From Malachius bipustulatus (taxonomy: Eukaryota > Arthropoda > Insecta > Coleoptera > Melyridae), in contig OU342635.1 in the NCBI GenBank assembly GCA_910589415.1, positions 4,774,001 through 4,838,000 on the forward strand: a DNA stretch of 64,000 nt. Direction: 5' to 3'. Under the pieces are notes generated by a model. It did not search any database and was not told the DNA's origin. It saw nothing but the letters and a program-made list of their open reading frames with translations. Positions 1-13,200 of this stretch are shown here, piece by piece (position 1 is the first letter of the stretch; each line of letters starts with the position of its first letter). Position numbers and translations under genes: made by a program.

Positions 1-1284
1 TCTTCGCTATTTTTTTTTAAATATATTTAGAATCTATTTTTAAATCTAATTTGGCAGTAGGTAGGTACGACGGTGCTGGTGGCTGGTGCATCCTAATTCT
101 CGAAACGTGGTAGGTAAGCAAGTCACTAGTCACTAATACCAGCACCAGCACACTAGATTACTGATCCTGATCTACAAAATGTACTTTCTCTGTTTTCCTT
201 TATTTCTTTTTTTTGCGAATTATAAATTATGTCTACGCAGGTAGGTAGGTATCATGTGAATTGCATTATTACGTTTTGTTTAACGTTTATATTGCCCTTG
301 CTAATAGTAACAGCTAAAAATAATCGTTACCTCAGCGTCGTAAAGGTGCAAAAATTTAAATAGCGATAGTGATAGTGAAAACAACCAACCTATTTTTCTA
401 TTCTGGTAATAATAAATGTCGGCTGTATTGATTATTTTCAAAGGGCACCCCAGGTCATGGAATTCTCAAATAAAGGAGTGCTTCTACTCCCGTTTTATAA
501 ACGGTTGATAATTTTAATTGTGTCTTGGAATCGGCTCAGGGTATAAAGAGTTTATAAATAATGACCAAGTACTTATAATTAACTCACGATGAGCATGGCA
601 TAAAGAAACCAGAGTCATTGCACTTCATAAAATATAACAAGATAAATAGTTATCTGAATGTAATTTCTCCCATCAGAGAAATGGTTTTAATTTTTAATTA
701 TTATTATTTTATTAGTGCCAATGCCATTCAGTGATAAATAAATAATAATAATCATCAATAGTTTTATTTTTTTACCATAAAACTATGCCAAAATATGCTA
801 CCGATATAGTACAGGAGGTATTTAAATGTATATTATAATGTACAAAGTGTCATTTATGATCATGTGCCTGCCTGTGTATAAGTTAATCTACATAGCAATC
901 AGGATTTCCATATTTGGAGTGACACACACACACAGGCTTTCACTCGAAAAATCTGCACAGCTTTTATTAATAACGCAGTGGGCTGAAAATTTGCATTTTG
1001 TTCTTATTCTGCCTACCTACCATTTCATCAGCCACTACCCAAACTTGCTGCCATATTCTGACCTGGCTTTTCGCACGTTTAATTTGTTGACATGATATTA
1101 CAACGAGCCGTTAATCTTTTATTAATCTCTTGATTGCACGTTTAATCTCTTGATTGCTAGTATCACCTGTTTTAGATTCAGACTATTTAAACGAGTCCTA
1201 TGTCAAGGTTGCGGAGGAAATGGAACAAATTGAAATGTGTGATTGTGGGAAGAAGAAAAATAATTTGTGCTTACATCTTTTATT
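1..1284. other. Leading intergenic or intronic DNA, no gene recognised
   Basis: AT-rich sequence with short GTAGGTAGGTA-like runs near 60 and 240. Short open frames here have no splice context or recognisable motif. An ATG at about 230 (reading M-S-T-Q-V) runs into a GTAGGT donor in the phase needed by the 10,265 exon. It could be the missing first exon of the gene at 10.3-17.1 kb, but four or five codons are not evidence enough to call it. Confidence 0.4.
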
Positions 1285-2594
1285 AGGGCTGTGCTTTTTA
1301 AGAAATTTTTCTAACCGGTTAATAGATGCTGTTAACCGATAATTAACCGGTTAACCTTTCCAGTTTTTAGCTTATCCGTCATTTCTAAAATGCCGTTGCT
1401 ATATTCATGTCTACCATGGAGTTAATTCACCCTTTAAATCCAGGGCCTTTTAATTTTCTTGCAATTTCAGTGGAGAGAGAACCTAACAATGACTTGACTT
1501 TTTTCAGGTTTTTCCGAGGGACTTTCTCAAAAAATTCTCACTCAGGCTTTTTTTATTATTAAGGCCATTTCCACTTGAGGTTACCATAAAATTTCACATT
1601 TTCCTGCCATAGCTACTAGGAAAGAAGGAGGGAATTTGTCAAATTGAATTCCTTCTCACAGGTAACCTATTTAGTATTTCTCTTAATTCTCGTTGAGACA
1701 AACTATTCCAGTTTGTTCCTTTGTAAAAAAAAAATCGGCAAATAGATTTAGGGGACTTATTTATATAAAACGGTTAACCGATCCAAACCGGTTATAGTGA
1801 CTAATGTAACGTTTACCCCCCGGGCCTCTTTGTCTGTCGCCAAAAGCAACTGTGGATGTGGAGAATTTTACAGAACACCTGGATTGATTGCACAGAGCAT
1901 TTTTGTCTCCGTTCTTTCTTTCGAAATCTTGTCGTTTTGAATGTGATTATTAGCTGACCACACTACAGACCACTGCTCTTGAACCATTAATCGAGTTAAT
2001 GATTGAGAATGCTGGACTTTTATTTTTCATTGTACCTAGCTACTATAATTACACCGGCTTAACTTTCATTTCATATTTTCACCTGCTTGCTGTTTGGGGA
2101 TCATGATGAATTTTTGGCTATTGTCGTTTATTTTTTCGCTTTACTGATTGGGTTAAATTTTCAGTATCGTGGGGGGAATACCTAGCACTTTACTATTGTC
2201 TTAACATGGAACCATTGTCTGTCTCCTGGCGCGTAACTTTCCTTTCCCGTCTGTATCTAGGTCATCCTATTCTTCCAATCAGGCGAGGCGCTTTTATAAA
2301 GGCATCTGATGAGTTTCTACCCTTGCTTTGGCCGCTCCTTTCGATGTGTTTTTAAGAGGCTGGAAGATTACCAGCTAGAGCGTTTTTATTTTTATGAATA
2401 TTTAATGTGCTGGCAGGAATCGTTTCTTTGATGTAATGGCGGGTGGCTGCGTTTTAATTTCCTAACAATTTTACCTTTAGGTAATTACATACCTATTCTT
2501 GCACTGTTTGCTTTTTCGATTTGGGTTGATTTAACGAGGGAGATGGGAATAATTTCCTTATCATCCTACCTAGGTGCGATCCATTTCACTAACT

Positions 2595-3240
2595 ACAAAC
2601 GATTTACCAGTAAATCGGTTAACCTGTCACAGCTAGCGATGTGGATTGGGTATTTTCCCCTCGGGTAGGTAAATATAAATTGGGTATTTACCTTGAACCG
2701 TTCCCTACCTAGGTCTCTACTCTCCAAATTTAAACAAAAGTTGCTTGTTTCCCCGGAATTCTTATCTATGTACCTTGGTTTGTTGTACCATGGAAGAATT
2801 TATTTTATTGGAGAATATGCTGAATAAATAAGAAAAGAAATTCAATTCTCACCCTTTTATTCATAAGTTGGGTACATAGTCTAACCAATACAGGAGATAT
2901 TTATTTATTATTTATACATCTCTTACTATAGGTACAAAATATCCCTGTAAAGAAACTGAAATACACCCAGAAATGATTCTACCAGTGCAGGATTCTGTTT
3001 GCTATTTCATTTTCTTTACAGAGGTCTCCCGTAAAAAAATTCTTTCAAATTCTTCCACCGTAGAACAAACCAAGGCACATAGATAAGAATTCCAGGGAAA
3101 CAAGCAACTTTTGTCTAAATCTGTAGAGACCTAGATAGGAAACGGTTCAACCTACCCACCCGAATAAATACCCAAAGTAATTCTGGCCTGGCTAGATGCG
3201 TAACAAGTACTAGTGTGACTGGTAAATAGCCTGCCTTAAG
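2595..3240. repeat. Foldback (inverted) repeat, ~640 bp
   Basis: The left arm (about 2650-2805) is matched in reverse complement by about 3044-3175. The shared string covers GGGTATTTA, GAACCGTTTCC-like, CCTAGGTCTCTAC, AAGTTGCTTGTTTCC, GGAATTCTTATCTATG and CTTGGTTTGTT. A looser extension reaches TTTACCAGT on both sides. No coding sequence is seen. It is probably a non-autonomous DNA element, but its precise ends and target duplication were not resolved. Confidence 0.6.
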
Positions 3241-4859
3241 AAAAATGAAGAACAAAACAGCTTCTGTCCTGACTCAGAAGTGCAGACAGAACATCTGTCA
3301 TAAATAACATGACTTGTTGACTTTTTTAGGTTATCAATTTGTTCCATACATGGTGACATTTTTATTTTAAAAGTTCCCATTGGCGATATATTTAAAAAAG
3401 AAAAATCAAAAATCGCAAAAAACCTTGTCGGTACTTAATAGGGAGAGGGAGCAAAAATTACTCCAGTTCCGATCCGACAACCCTTAAAGCTTCATGCATC
3501 CACCCTTTTATGAAATTTCAAAACAAGTGAACATCACAATTTTCCTTTTTCATGGCAGCTTAACTCTCGGCTCAACTTGAAAATGGCTCAAGATATTATC
3601 GAAAAACGGCTCACATGACGTCCCTATTTTAATTTAACTTTTTATATGGTACTACCCTATGATGTAGTTGAAATTGCCATACAGGGGGATAGAAAATCTG
3701 ATTTTTTTTACTTCTCTGCTATAAAAATTTCATCCTCACAATAGGATAGTTAGTATATGGGTGAATGGAGCTTTAAGGGTTCATTTACTATGTCTTTTTT
3801 GTTTTAAAAATATCGCCAACTTCAACTTTTAAAAATGTCACCCTGCCCTCTTTATTTAGGGAACATTAAATTCACAAAAATGATATTTATGTATTTACCC
3901 ACAATTGTGTAAATACCCAGGGTATTTATTTGATACCCGTAAAAATAAATACCTGGGTATTTTACATCAGTAGTCACATCCCTATCTTTTATAAATTGAA
4001 ATTTTACAACAATTTAGGCATTTGTGTGACCTTTAACCGATTAATGGTTTATTAATCAATAATCATTAAAACGGGTTGGGATTTTTTACTACCGGTTAAC
4101 CATTTTATGCTCCGGTAAAACAACTTCCGAACACTTATATTTAGATGAATTAAAAACAATTCGACAAATACCTTGCTTGTGTCCTTTTCTCGTACATGTG
4201 ACAATAAACTTTAATAAAAATAACAATAATAAGTGGACATGGCGTTCATAAAAATTTTAGGGAAAAACTAGCAACGATCAGATGACCTGTTCAACCAAGT
4301 TCTAATCACTTTCTGGCCATCTCAGCGTGAAAAAGTCAACTTTTAAGTGTCTACCGTGGATGTGCGCATTATTACACGTTTTCATGGATTGGTTTTTGGG
4401 TTGGGTGTTGAATGATAGTGATTTTGAAATTTAAAGGGTGATTTTTTCATATGGAGATGACCAGAAGAGTACTAATAGAAGAACCTGACAGGTCAGGTTA
4501 TTGCCAGATTCAAGAAAATTAATTTTTTAAGATGTAAAAAATAGCCATGGGAGTCATCTCCACGATACATGTGGGTGGATATAGCAATGGAGTTTTATAA
4601 GCAGTGGTGCCAGGTCTGGGAAAGTATCCTCAAAAATGGGGAATTCAATTAGGTTTGGGGGGCATTTTGAGGAAGCGAAGGAATTAATATATCTTTGAGG
4701 ATGTCTAACTAAAACCACAAAAATGAGGAAACCTTAAACTACTGGAACTGGAAAAGTACCGTTTCATCCGATATACGTGCAATTTTTTGTGGTAACGATC
4801 CCAGGGACAATGTCCAGTTTGTTCTGCTGTCATGTCAGTTCTGTGCTCTTGCTTGTTCA

Positions 4860-5665
4860 TCTGCAAACAAGCTTAAATTAAATGAGGAAAAAACTGCTTT
4901 TCTCTTCTTCTCCCATTACTTACAACTCAATAGCACAGCAGCCTCCTCAATCACATTTCTGGGCTTCAGACTCGACAGTAAATTAAGGTGGAGTGGAATT
5001 ACCAAGTAGAAGACCTAAGCAAAAGGATCAACAGTGGCACCTTTACAATTAGAAAATTGAAGAACATAACCAATCTAACAACAACAAAGATAGCATACTT
5101 CGCTCTTATCCATAGCCACATATCATATGGGATAATCTTATGGGGTGCGGCTCTGCTACAGCAAAAATGAATTATTAGAATAATGAGCAGTAAAGGAAGT
5201 CGGGACCACTGCAAACCACTCTTTTCGGAGCTAGGCATCTTAACCATATTATATGCTGTATATGTATATCTTGCAAGCAATTGCCTACATCAGAAAAACA
5301 AATGTCCCCAAACATCAAGACCTACACAACCATGACACCAGAACCAAAGGAAATATAGTGGTACCATTCCACAGAATAGATAAGAGCAAGTCTGGTCCAA
5401 ACTACTGGGCCTTCAAAATACTCAACAACCCAATTGAGATCATCACAACACTTACCACATCGCAATTGCTGAGACGCCTAAAGCACCTACTATTGAAACT
5501 GGCACCATATTCAATCGAGGAATTCCTTCAATGCGATATCAGCTCCCTGTAGCTACTAATGTGAATAATTAATTCCTGAATAAACTCTTTTGTAATCAAA
5601 TATGACAAGGCTAAGACACCAATGATGTCACGCTGAATAAAGTTTATTTATTTATTTATTTATCT
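4860..5665 (+). mobile_element. 5'-truncated non-LTR retrotransposon (LINE), reverse-transcriptase C-terminal remnant
   Basis: Pieces of one reverse transcriptase appear in successive frames. About 4863-4995 reads N-K-L-K-L-N-E-E-K-T-A-F followed by I-T-F-L-G-F-R-L-D. 4988-5170 reads the segment ending H-S-H-I-S-Y-G-I-I-L-W-G. 5253-5552 reads on through N-H-D-T-R-T-K-G to S-I-E-E-F-L. This order and these motifs are typical of the RT thumb and C-terminal region in Jockey/CR1-type elements. Frameshifts near 4990 and a stop at 5168 show it is dead. The 3' end is an AATAAAG followed by a (TTTA)n tail at 5641-5663, a usual LINE 3' end. The endonuclease and palm domains are absent, as expected for a 5' truncation. 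Confidence 0.75.
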
Positions 5666-6113
5666 GACAAAGAAAATCATGGGCACATTCGAAAATGTGA
5701 CTCCTAGTGTAAGAATCACTCCGACCGAAGAGTGGGGGCACAACCGAAATTGTTGTCTGATTATTATCCAATGCTTTCGAGCAGAGATTTAATTTTAGCT
5801 TGCAACTTGACAAAGACATTATAGCAAAGAATAATATTTATTATTTAATAGTAGTTTTACCAAAGAGTAGCAAAGTTTATTTTGAGAAAGTTTCTTTTTA
5901 TTTCTATTTTTCCAAAGTTATTAGTTTTGTTTTTCAAAATAAGAAATCGTAAGCGTTTTGTCGAATAAAATTTCAAGAAATCAGGAAGTTTGGTGTAATT
6001 TTTTGGCCTGGCAACACTGTTTATACTGCTGGGCTGAAAACTGAAAAGGTTAACCGGTAAATCGTCGCTTGACATGGTAAACTAATTCCATAAAAAAATA
6101 AAAAGCACACCCT

Positions 6114-6710
6114 TTGACTTTCCAAAACTTGTGAAAATTTTAAATAAATTTTGTCAATTTCAAGTTAATAAATCATAAAACTCAATATTTATATTTATAA
6201 ATAGATAGAAATATACTAAAAGTTTGTATGCTGCTAATATGTCAAGGTTGTACACACAGGTTTGATAATAATAATTGAAGACATAAATGGATAAAAATGT
6301 ATCATGTTACTTTTTCATGATCATTTTTTGGTAGTTTTCACTTTCAGATTATAAAGCAAGATGTCATGTTACTCATGATATCATCATCTTCTATTATTAT
6401 TATAAAGTAGTGTCTACTTTCTAGTCCTTCATTATAGGGTAGGTTAGTTTCAGCAATACGGTACGTTTACAATAAGTATTATCAATTGCATGATTATTTT
6501 GACTTTAAGGCTCTTGAAACTTTGACAGAAGTTGGTTTGGAATGACACAACAATGACATTTGAATACAGTGCTAGTGCTTTAATTTTCCAGTTATGGCAT
6601 AAAGCAAAACGATTTCCACGCTTGTTACCTATTTCTTTTTTTAATAAAGATTAAATAATTAATAGATAAGATTAAAATAATTAATAAATACATAAAAATG
6701 GAGAAATTCA
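6114..6710. other. Intergenic, nothing recognised
   Basis: AT-rich DNA with scattered simple runs. No open frame, repeat boundary or RNA gene could be supported. Confidence 0.4.
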
Positions 6711-7576
6711 AGGTGTGTCATAAATATAACCGACAAACTTTTAGGGGTAGTAGGTGGCGTCAGAAAAACATTTTTTTCTCAACTAAACATTGTCCAAAAA
6801 CGCTTCGTTTTTTAAAAATATAAGTTTTTTTGTTTGAATTTGGTGAAAAATTTAAGCTGATTTTGATGAAATACAACATGAACAATAAACAAACAAGATC
6901 TTTAATTTGGCTATTTCAGGTTTTGTAGATGTCTTCCAGTATCATCCATTGATAGATATTCAGAGTTTTTTTTTTTCTTTTTTCCCCTTTCCCCTCCCTC
7001 TCTTTTATGCCACCAATTTTATTGCAAATCCAAAAACGTTATTCAATAGCACACGCATTTTAGAACAACAAAGCATACATTAATTTTTTTCATATGGCCC
7101 ACCGGTTTTGAGATATTTGAAGTTTTCGAAGATATTGTTGCTCGGTTGGACCATTTACATTGCGAAATTATTTATTTTATTACAAGTTATCTCACTAGAA
7201 TTTTTATGCAAAATATTTTTCTTATTAGTGACATTGCCTGAGGAAACTTCAAATATATTGAATTTTTGTATTGGCAATAAAGTCAGTAGGGGGAAAATCC
7301 AGAAAAAGATGGGAAAAGGGGGGACCCCAGAAAACCCTAAATATCTATTATCTACACTACTGGAACACATCTACAACACCTGAAATAGCCAAATTAAAGA
7401 TTTTTGTTTGTTGTTCATCGGTTTCAATTTACACGAGTTAGGTATAACCAAAAATTGTCCTGTTGGTATCTCGAAAAAGCAGCGTTTTTGGACAAAGTTT
7501 TGAGAAAAAAATGTTTGTTTAGGCGCCCCCTACTACCCCTAAAAGTTTGTCGGTGTATTTATGATACACCCTGTGT
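6711..7576. mobile_element. Foldback/MITE element with ~280-bp arms
   Basis: The left arm begins at about 6711 (AGGTGTGTCATAAATATAAC, then CGACAAACTTTTAGGGGTAG). The right arm is its reverse complement, ending ...CTACCCCTAAAAGTTTGTCG, then a GTGTATTTATGATACACCCTGTG-like end. The similarity continues inward past CAAAAACGC and AATTTGGCTATTTCAGG, to positions about 6960 and 7330. The terminus is a relative of the ACAGGGTGT ends seen in other elements of this window. Two short open frames inside, one per strand, are mirror images caused by the inverted structure and are not genes. Confidence 0.7.
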
Positions 7577-10264
7577 AGAGTTTATAAACTGCAACAAAAC
7601 AGTGGCAGCTTCTTGAGAAAACTACTTAGGTATTAACTTCATTATGAGTAAATAAATGAAAGTAGTTTCCTTCTTCACAATGGCTTAATTCTTCTTCTTC
7701 ATACATTAATGAAGAAGAATGGCTCTGTTTATTAATTTAACCATACTGAACAATAATCTTCACTCCACCAATTTAAGACTACTGTGTACTTCTAAACTTG
7801 TTGAGAGCATTTTTTTCATCACCATATTCAGAGAAACAAGGCATTTGTTACAAATTCAAGGTCATCACTTCAATCTGTTGACGGCCATTCAATTCTCAAC
7901 CATAAAGAAACAGCCTAAGTTGCTCTGTATGCAATTTTGATGTTTTATTGAAATTAAATAACACAAAAAAATTGACAAAAACTATTATGTATTTTAATGT
8001 ATTACATCACAGTTTTTGAAACAATATTTTTGAATCTGGTTGAAGTTTTGGTGTGTTTTTGAGCAACGTCGAAGGCAATTTTGATTCTATAAATCGCATG
8101 GTTGTTCCAGTTATGTTATCCCCTCTAATTTGGCGAAATTTCAATCCAAGGTTGCCACTGGATCACAGGTATCAATTTAAACAAATTGAAATGTTTATGA
8201 CAACCTAGTTCTTTGGAACAAGTAGTAGTTATCTGCGAGGTTATCTGATATTGCATATTTTGAAGATTGTTGTAAATTTATGAAATTTAACTAAATTATT
8301 CTATTGCAGTTTAATTTTTGTTACTTTTTTTTTTTCAAAGCTCAGAAACCTTACATATAGTTTTTGCGGTTATTTCTAGACAATTTAATAGATCATATGG
8401 TATAAATTGATTGGTAACAAGAAATATATAATTTGAATAAAGTTTTAAGCATAAATTTACATGTTGTAATGTCAAAGCTGTCCTCAGGTCCATATTTAGG
8501 TGGAACTCGACATAGGGTATCTAATGAGAAGATATTACCACCCACAGTAGATGTTCTATGATGAATTGATGTATAAACAATTCGTAGGTGTAACAAATGA
8601 TTTGGAATACAATGCAAACTCATCACCTGTAATGCTGCATTATTTATATGTAAATTAATCACAATTAGCGTTGCACCGTCATCCTGTTAATGTAGCTCAC
8701 AATAATATTATCATCTTTGGCTGTTTCGTCCATCTGGCGCTTATTATTTTGTATGCAGTTATTATTTGTACCTGCCAAAAAAATTTATTACTTCGATTGC
8801 TAGTAATCAGGATAGGTCTTATACATACCTATTTCCATCAAAAGGAAGTTCAATGGATCCCTAACGTGTCGCCTTTAAATGAAAAAAAAAAAAAAATTAA
8901 TTAGATTCGACTTGAAATTTTGGTTTTCTGAGGTTATCATATGAAAATTTGTGAGAAAAATCACTTTTGAGATTATTTGATTAGATGAAAAAATAAGACT
9001 TTGACATGAATGTTGTTGACAAATTCAAGTTGGTGAAATTTTACCATTACAGGCATACATTGCATCCTGAATTGATGTTATTATTGCTGTAATTATTAGA
9101 GCATAAATGCAGATGCAGATTAGGCAACCCTTTTAATTGCACAATAGGGATGGCCCCATATAACCCTATCAAGAGGGGTGTCTAATAATGTCTTCATCAG
9201 GGTTTCATTGCTGAATGTATGATATTGTGTGTGAAATGGTGTTTTTATAACCTTGTCTTGCTGATAATAGGCCACCTGTTGATTGCCAACTCATTGTTTC
9301 TGACAGTGCAATTTACTGTGAAAATTGTGGGACGAAAATAAATGGGAACAGTGACTACTATACAAAGTGAATGAGACATTTTTGAGATCCCAGTTCATTA
9401 TCATTTATGGTCTTGTCTGATCACTTCATTATTTTTTATTAATGTTATTATTACATTCCATTACCGTACCTTATATTTATTTTATAGTACATAGGATAGG
9501 AGGAGATTGCTTCAAGTGAAATGTGGCATATCACACTTCCTGATTTAATATTTTTTTACGAGGTGCATATTAATTAGTCAGTTTGTCTAGCTTAGAGGTT
9601 GAAATCTATGGCTGAAAGCACACAGAAAATTAATTTTACATATTTCAATGAGCAGATTAGATTTTTAATTAAAACTACTGAACGAACATATTAAAAGCAA
9701 ATTAAAATTTTCAAGAGTTATTGTTAGTAATAATTAGTAAATATGGCATACATGCATAATAGTCTTGTAAACATTTTCTTGAGATATGCGTAACAGTATG
9801 GAACAGTTATTATGTGTACCTCATCTTCCTATTTGCAGCAAAGATGTAAATTTATTTTTTGCTGATAAAAGATAATAACTTTTCACTTGTTGCTGATTTT
9901 GTAATCATTTCTCTCTCCCTCTCTCTCTATAGCAAATTTTATCCTGGATAGGTTTCACCCAGGCTGTTCTCTTATATAAAGCTTGCTAACAAAGCTTTCG
10001 TGAATTTTGTCAAGCGAAATCAAATTAGTTGGGCGCCAACTTTGTTTGATTGATGATGAATTCGTGTCAAAAATGGTATCCTGTCTCTATTTTGATTTTA
10101 ACATCAATGGACATAATACGGACCCCAAGTTTCAATTATCTAACTCGAATGGTTCAAAAAATGAATGAGAGGGTGGCTGACAATATATTATATTATGTAC
10201 TGATGTTTAAACAATAATCATTTACAATATTGCTATATTTCTATAATCAATTTCTTGTTTTCAG
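7577..10264. other. Intergenic or first-intron DNA upstream of the PAM2 gene
   Basis: No coding exon could be supported. A CT-rich tract lies at about 9910-9931. The coding exon at 10,265 needs one base from an upstream exon, so part or all of this stretch is probably intron, and the start codon lies here or further left. Confidence 0.4.
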
Positions 10265-13200
10265 TTCATGATGTTGGTGGGCTGATCGAGAACGCAGCAG
10301 AGAGTGGAGACGACTCGGAGGACGAGTGGAATTACATTAAAGGCGACTCGGCTGAAAAAGACAATTCAGATATTTCGCAGCCAGATCAGGAGGTAAGGTT
10401 ACAATTTACTTTTTGGTAGATGATTGATGTGTTTAGGAATTTGAGTCCAATATGGACAACATGAAATTCAATTTTTTTTTTTTTTAATTTTCATTGACGA
10501 TTAGGAATAGTGGCATTTTCGAACCTCCCCTGCAAATCTCTCAATATTTTGGTAGTCAATTTTCGGAATTTCTAAGCATTGCTGGCAGTGATGTCAGTTT
10601 CCCCAGTAAATAAAATGTTGGAGAAAAATTCATTCTGCACATGATGTCATGGAAAAAAATGAGGCATTAAGAATTTTGGAAACATGAAATTAAAAATGCA
10701 AAATTGAATTACAGGACAACATAATGGTATCTATCAAATCCAATAAGAAAATGCATAATTGCAAATTTTTTAACCTGGAACATAATTAAATAAAACTAAA
10801 AGCTATGAAAATAGGGGAAACCCCTGGGAACTTGGCAAATTATGTGGGATTTACTCTTTTTTCTTTGATATTGCAAACACAGGATATTTACCTGTTTTTC
10901 ATTAATCCACCCATCGAATATTTACTCAACTGTCATCATCAAAACTCCATTCATGACTGCACCTCAAACATTGCTGCTGTTTCATGTTTGACACTGCAAA
11001 ATTGATTTGAATTTCAAAATTGAAAGGAAGTTTTAAGACACCCATTCCCATTACCATTTTTCTTTGGTTCTGTTTCTTTAGTTTTTCTTCTTCAGAAGAA
11101 AATTGTCCTTGCTCTTCTTTGATTCTTCCTGGTTGGTTTCTTTTCTTGGTCTTTTCTATTTTGTTTTTCTTAGTTTTTTCCCTTCCTAATTTTAACTACA
11201 CCATCTAGTTTACAGATGCTGGAATTTTTATGTTTTTTTCTTTTGTAAGATTTTGTAAAGATAGAAAAAAAACAGTTTCTCAATTGTTTAATTTCTAACT
11301 GCATGATTGTATATTGTGTGGTGGTAAATAAATAAACAAAAAAAGTAATGCAAAATCTTTGAATTATTCAGGTTGCGGAATTATCAGAGTCCGCAATGTC
11401 GCAGCTGAACCCCGATGCTGCCGAGTTTGTGCCAGTTTCTCCCACCAGAAGCCCGGTGTGTCGACTTGCCAACGATCGGGTGCTGAGTCAATCCCCAAGG
11501 GTGGTACATCATGACTTGGACATACTCGTACCCAAACCCGAGGAATTCGAAAACGAGGTGAAGAACCGACCCCACGAAACTGAAAATGGGGACCTTCTAC
11601 AGGAAAGTGTAAGTTTATAGTTCCTCTAAAAAATTTCAAACAAATCGGCCCTAGTTTATAGAGTTTGAAGTGGATGAATTACTGTGATATTTTGCTCACC
11701 TAATGATGGTTTGTTTTTGCAGGACGGTGCGATCTTAACGAAAGAATCGATGGAGTCGTATTTGAACAATGGATTAGATTTGTCAACTACCTCTGCCAGT
11801 ACCCCGTTGAAAGTGGTCCAATCGAAAGATGAGTTCCATTTTGGCCCCAATGCGGCACCTTTTGCTTCCAAATTGGATCAGTCCGAAGCTGCTTCATCTA
11901 CTCAAGCCGTCTTTGGAGACGATTCTGTGCAGACGATAGGCACCAGTTTTAATGCTTCCCAGGAAATCAGTGGAATGGACGGAGCTGTTTCTGGTTTAAT
12001 AAGAGAGGATATTATGAATGCGAGCTTCCATCAAGACAGGTAATTGTGGTGATAGTGATAATTATCAGTATAAATATAGAATAGAGTTGCTGGGATGGTA
12101 TAGTAAGCATGAAAAGATACATTCTATTGAAAATATAATTTTATATGTATCTAGGAAGTTAGCGATTTGAATATTATAGTTTTTGTGATTAATATAAATG
12201 AAAAGTTATGATTCCATAAATTAATGTCTTATTTATTCATCGAGAAATATTAAAACTCACTTAAAAGCAGTAACAGGCAATCATGTTGCATTGCATCAAG
12301 TCTACTTTTATCTCTGAATCTACTGTAAAATGTAAATGCATTATGAGGTCATCTGTTAATTGCATTGAATGAATGAAGAAGTAAAAAGATGCAATTAGAA
12401 TCAATGACATAACTAAGAAATTCACTGGGAACTGGTGAAGTAAAGCCTGCCAAGGTCACATAAATTTTAGCATGGATGTCAGATCAAAAATTTTGTAGGA
12501 GAAATAAAAAAACTCACAATTCTCATGAATTAAGGCACAGTTTTAGTTGGTTATTTAGCGTTCTAAAAAACATTTTGTTCTCATTGCGTGGTGATAAGAA
12601 AATGATATTTGTAATTTTTAGTGGTGTTATTCAAAAATTCAAATAAAAATGAGAATAGGACAGACACCCAAGAAAAATAGTCATTTTTGCGTTTCTGCTT
12701 TACAGGGAAGACATCAATCCTTTCGAATTAAACAAGGTGCACGTTCTGCCGGATAATTTGGAAGCGTTCCTAGCTGAAGGGGACCACCAACCCGTGACCG
12801 ACACCTCTGCTTTCAACGAAACAATCTCGGACCTTCCTGAACATGATCCCAGAGATTACGGCAATAATTTGAACAATGATGAGAAAATCCAGACCACAGA
12901 CCTCGATAAGGACGCGGACGAAAAGGAACTGGCCTCTCCCGACGATGAAATCATCGAGTCCAAGTCACCTTTGTCACCACTTGCTCGAGCGTTTTCGCCA
13001 AAAGAACTTCATGACGGTGAGTGCTTTATGATGGTTGATCACCACACATTAATTATTTGTTAAAACTGAAGAGTTACATCTCAATGTTTCTCTCTGATTC
13101 ATAATTATTGAAGCCCATGAAGACCAAAGTTCCATTTTGTATGTAAATTTTCCTATCAATTCAAAACAGATTTACAGTGTGTATAATAATAAATGGGAAT

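Larger units (their letters stand above)
1285..6113. mobile_element. Old hAT-like element bounded by ~75-bp imperfect inverted repeats, with nested insertions
   Basis: The left end reads AGGGCTGTGCTTTTTA (1285 on). The reverse complement of the right end (6113 backwards) reads AGGGTGTGCTTTTTAT. The similarity continues inward for about 75 bases to a shared segment of AACCGGTTAACC type followed by a CAGTTTT-type stretch. AGGG(C/T)GTGC-like termini are typical of hAT elements. No 8-bp target duplication survives at these borders, and no transposase is recognised inside. The interior holds a palindromic repeat (2.6-3.2 kb) and a LINE fragment (4.9-5.7 kb), both probably later insertions. Several AACCGGTTAAC-like copies (about 1312, 1345, 1770, 2610, 4095, 6050) could be subterminal repeats. 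The ends could also come from two separate fragments of one repeat family. Confidence 0.4.

Noticed and set aside
6699..6713. M-E-K-F-K followed by GTGTGT as the first exon of the PAM2 gene
   Set aside because: The phase does not match the 10,265 exon and the donor is poor and inside a repeat terminus.
11656..11871. Antisense frame opposite exon 3 of the PAM2 gene
   Set aside because: Shadow of the coding exon.
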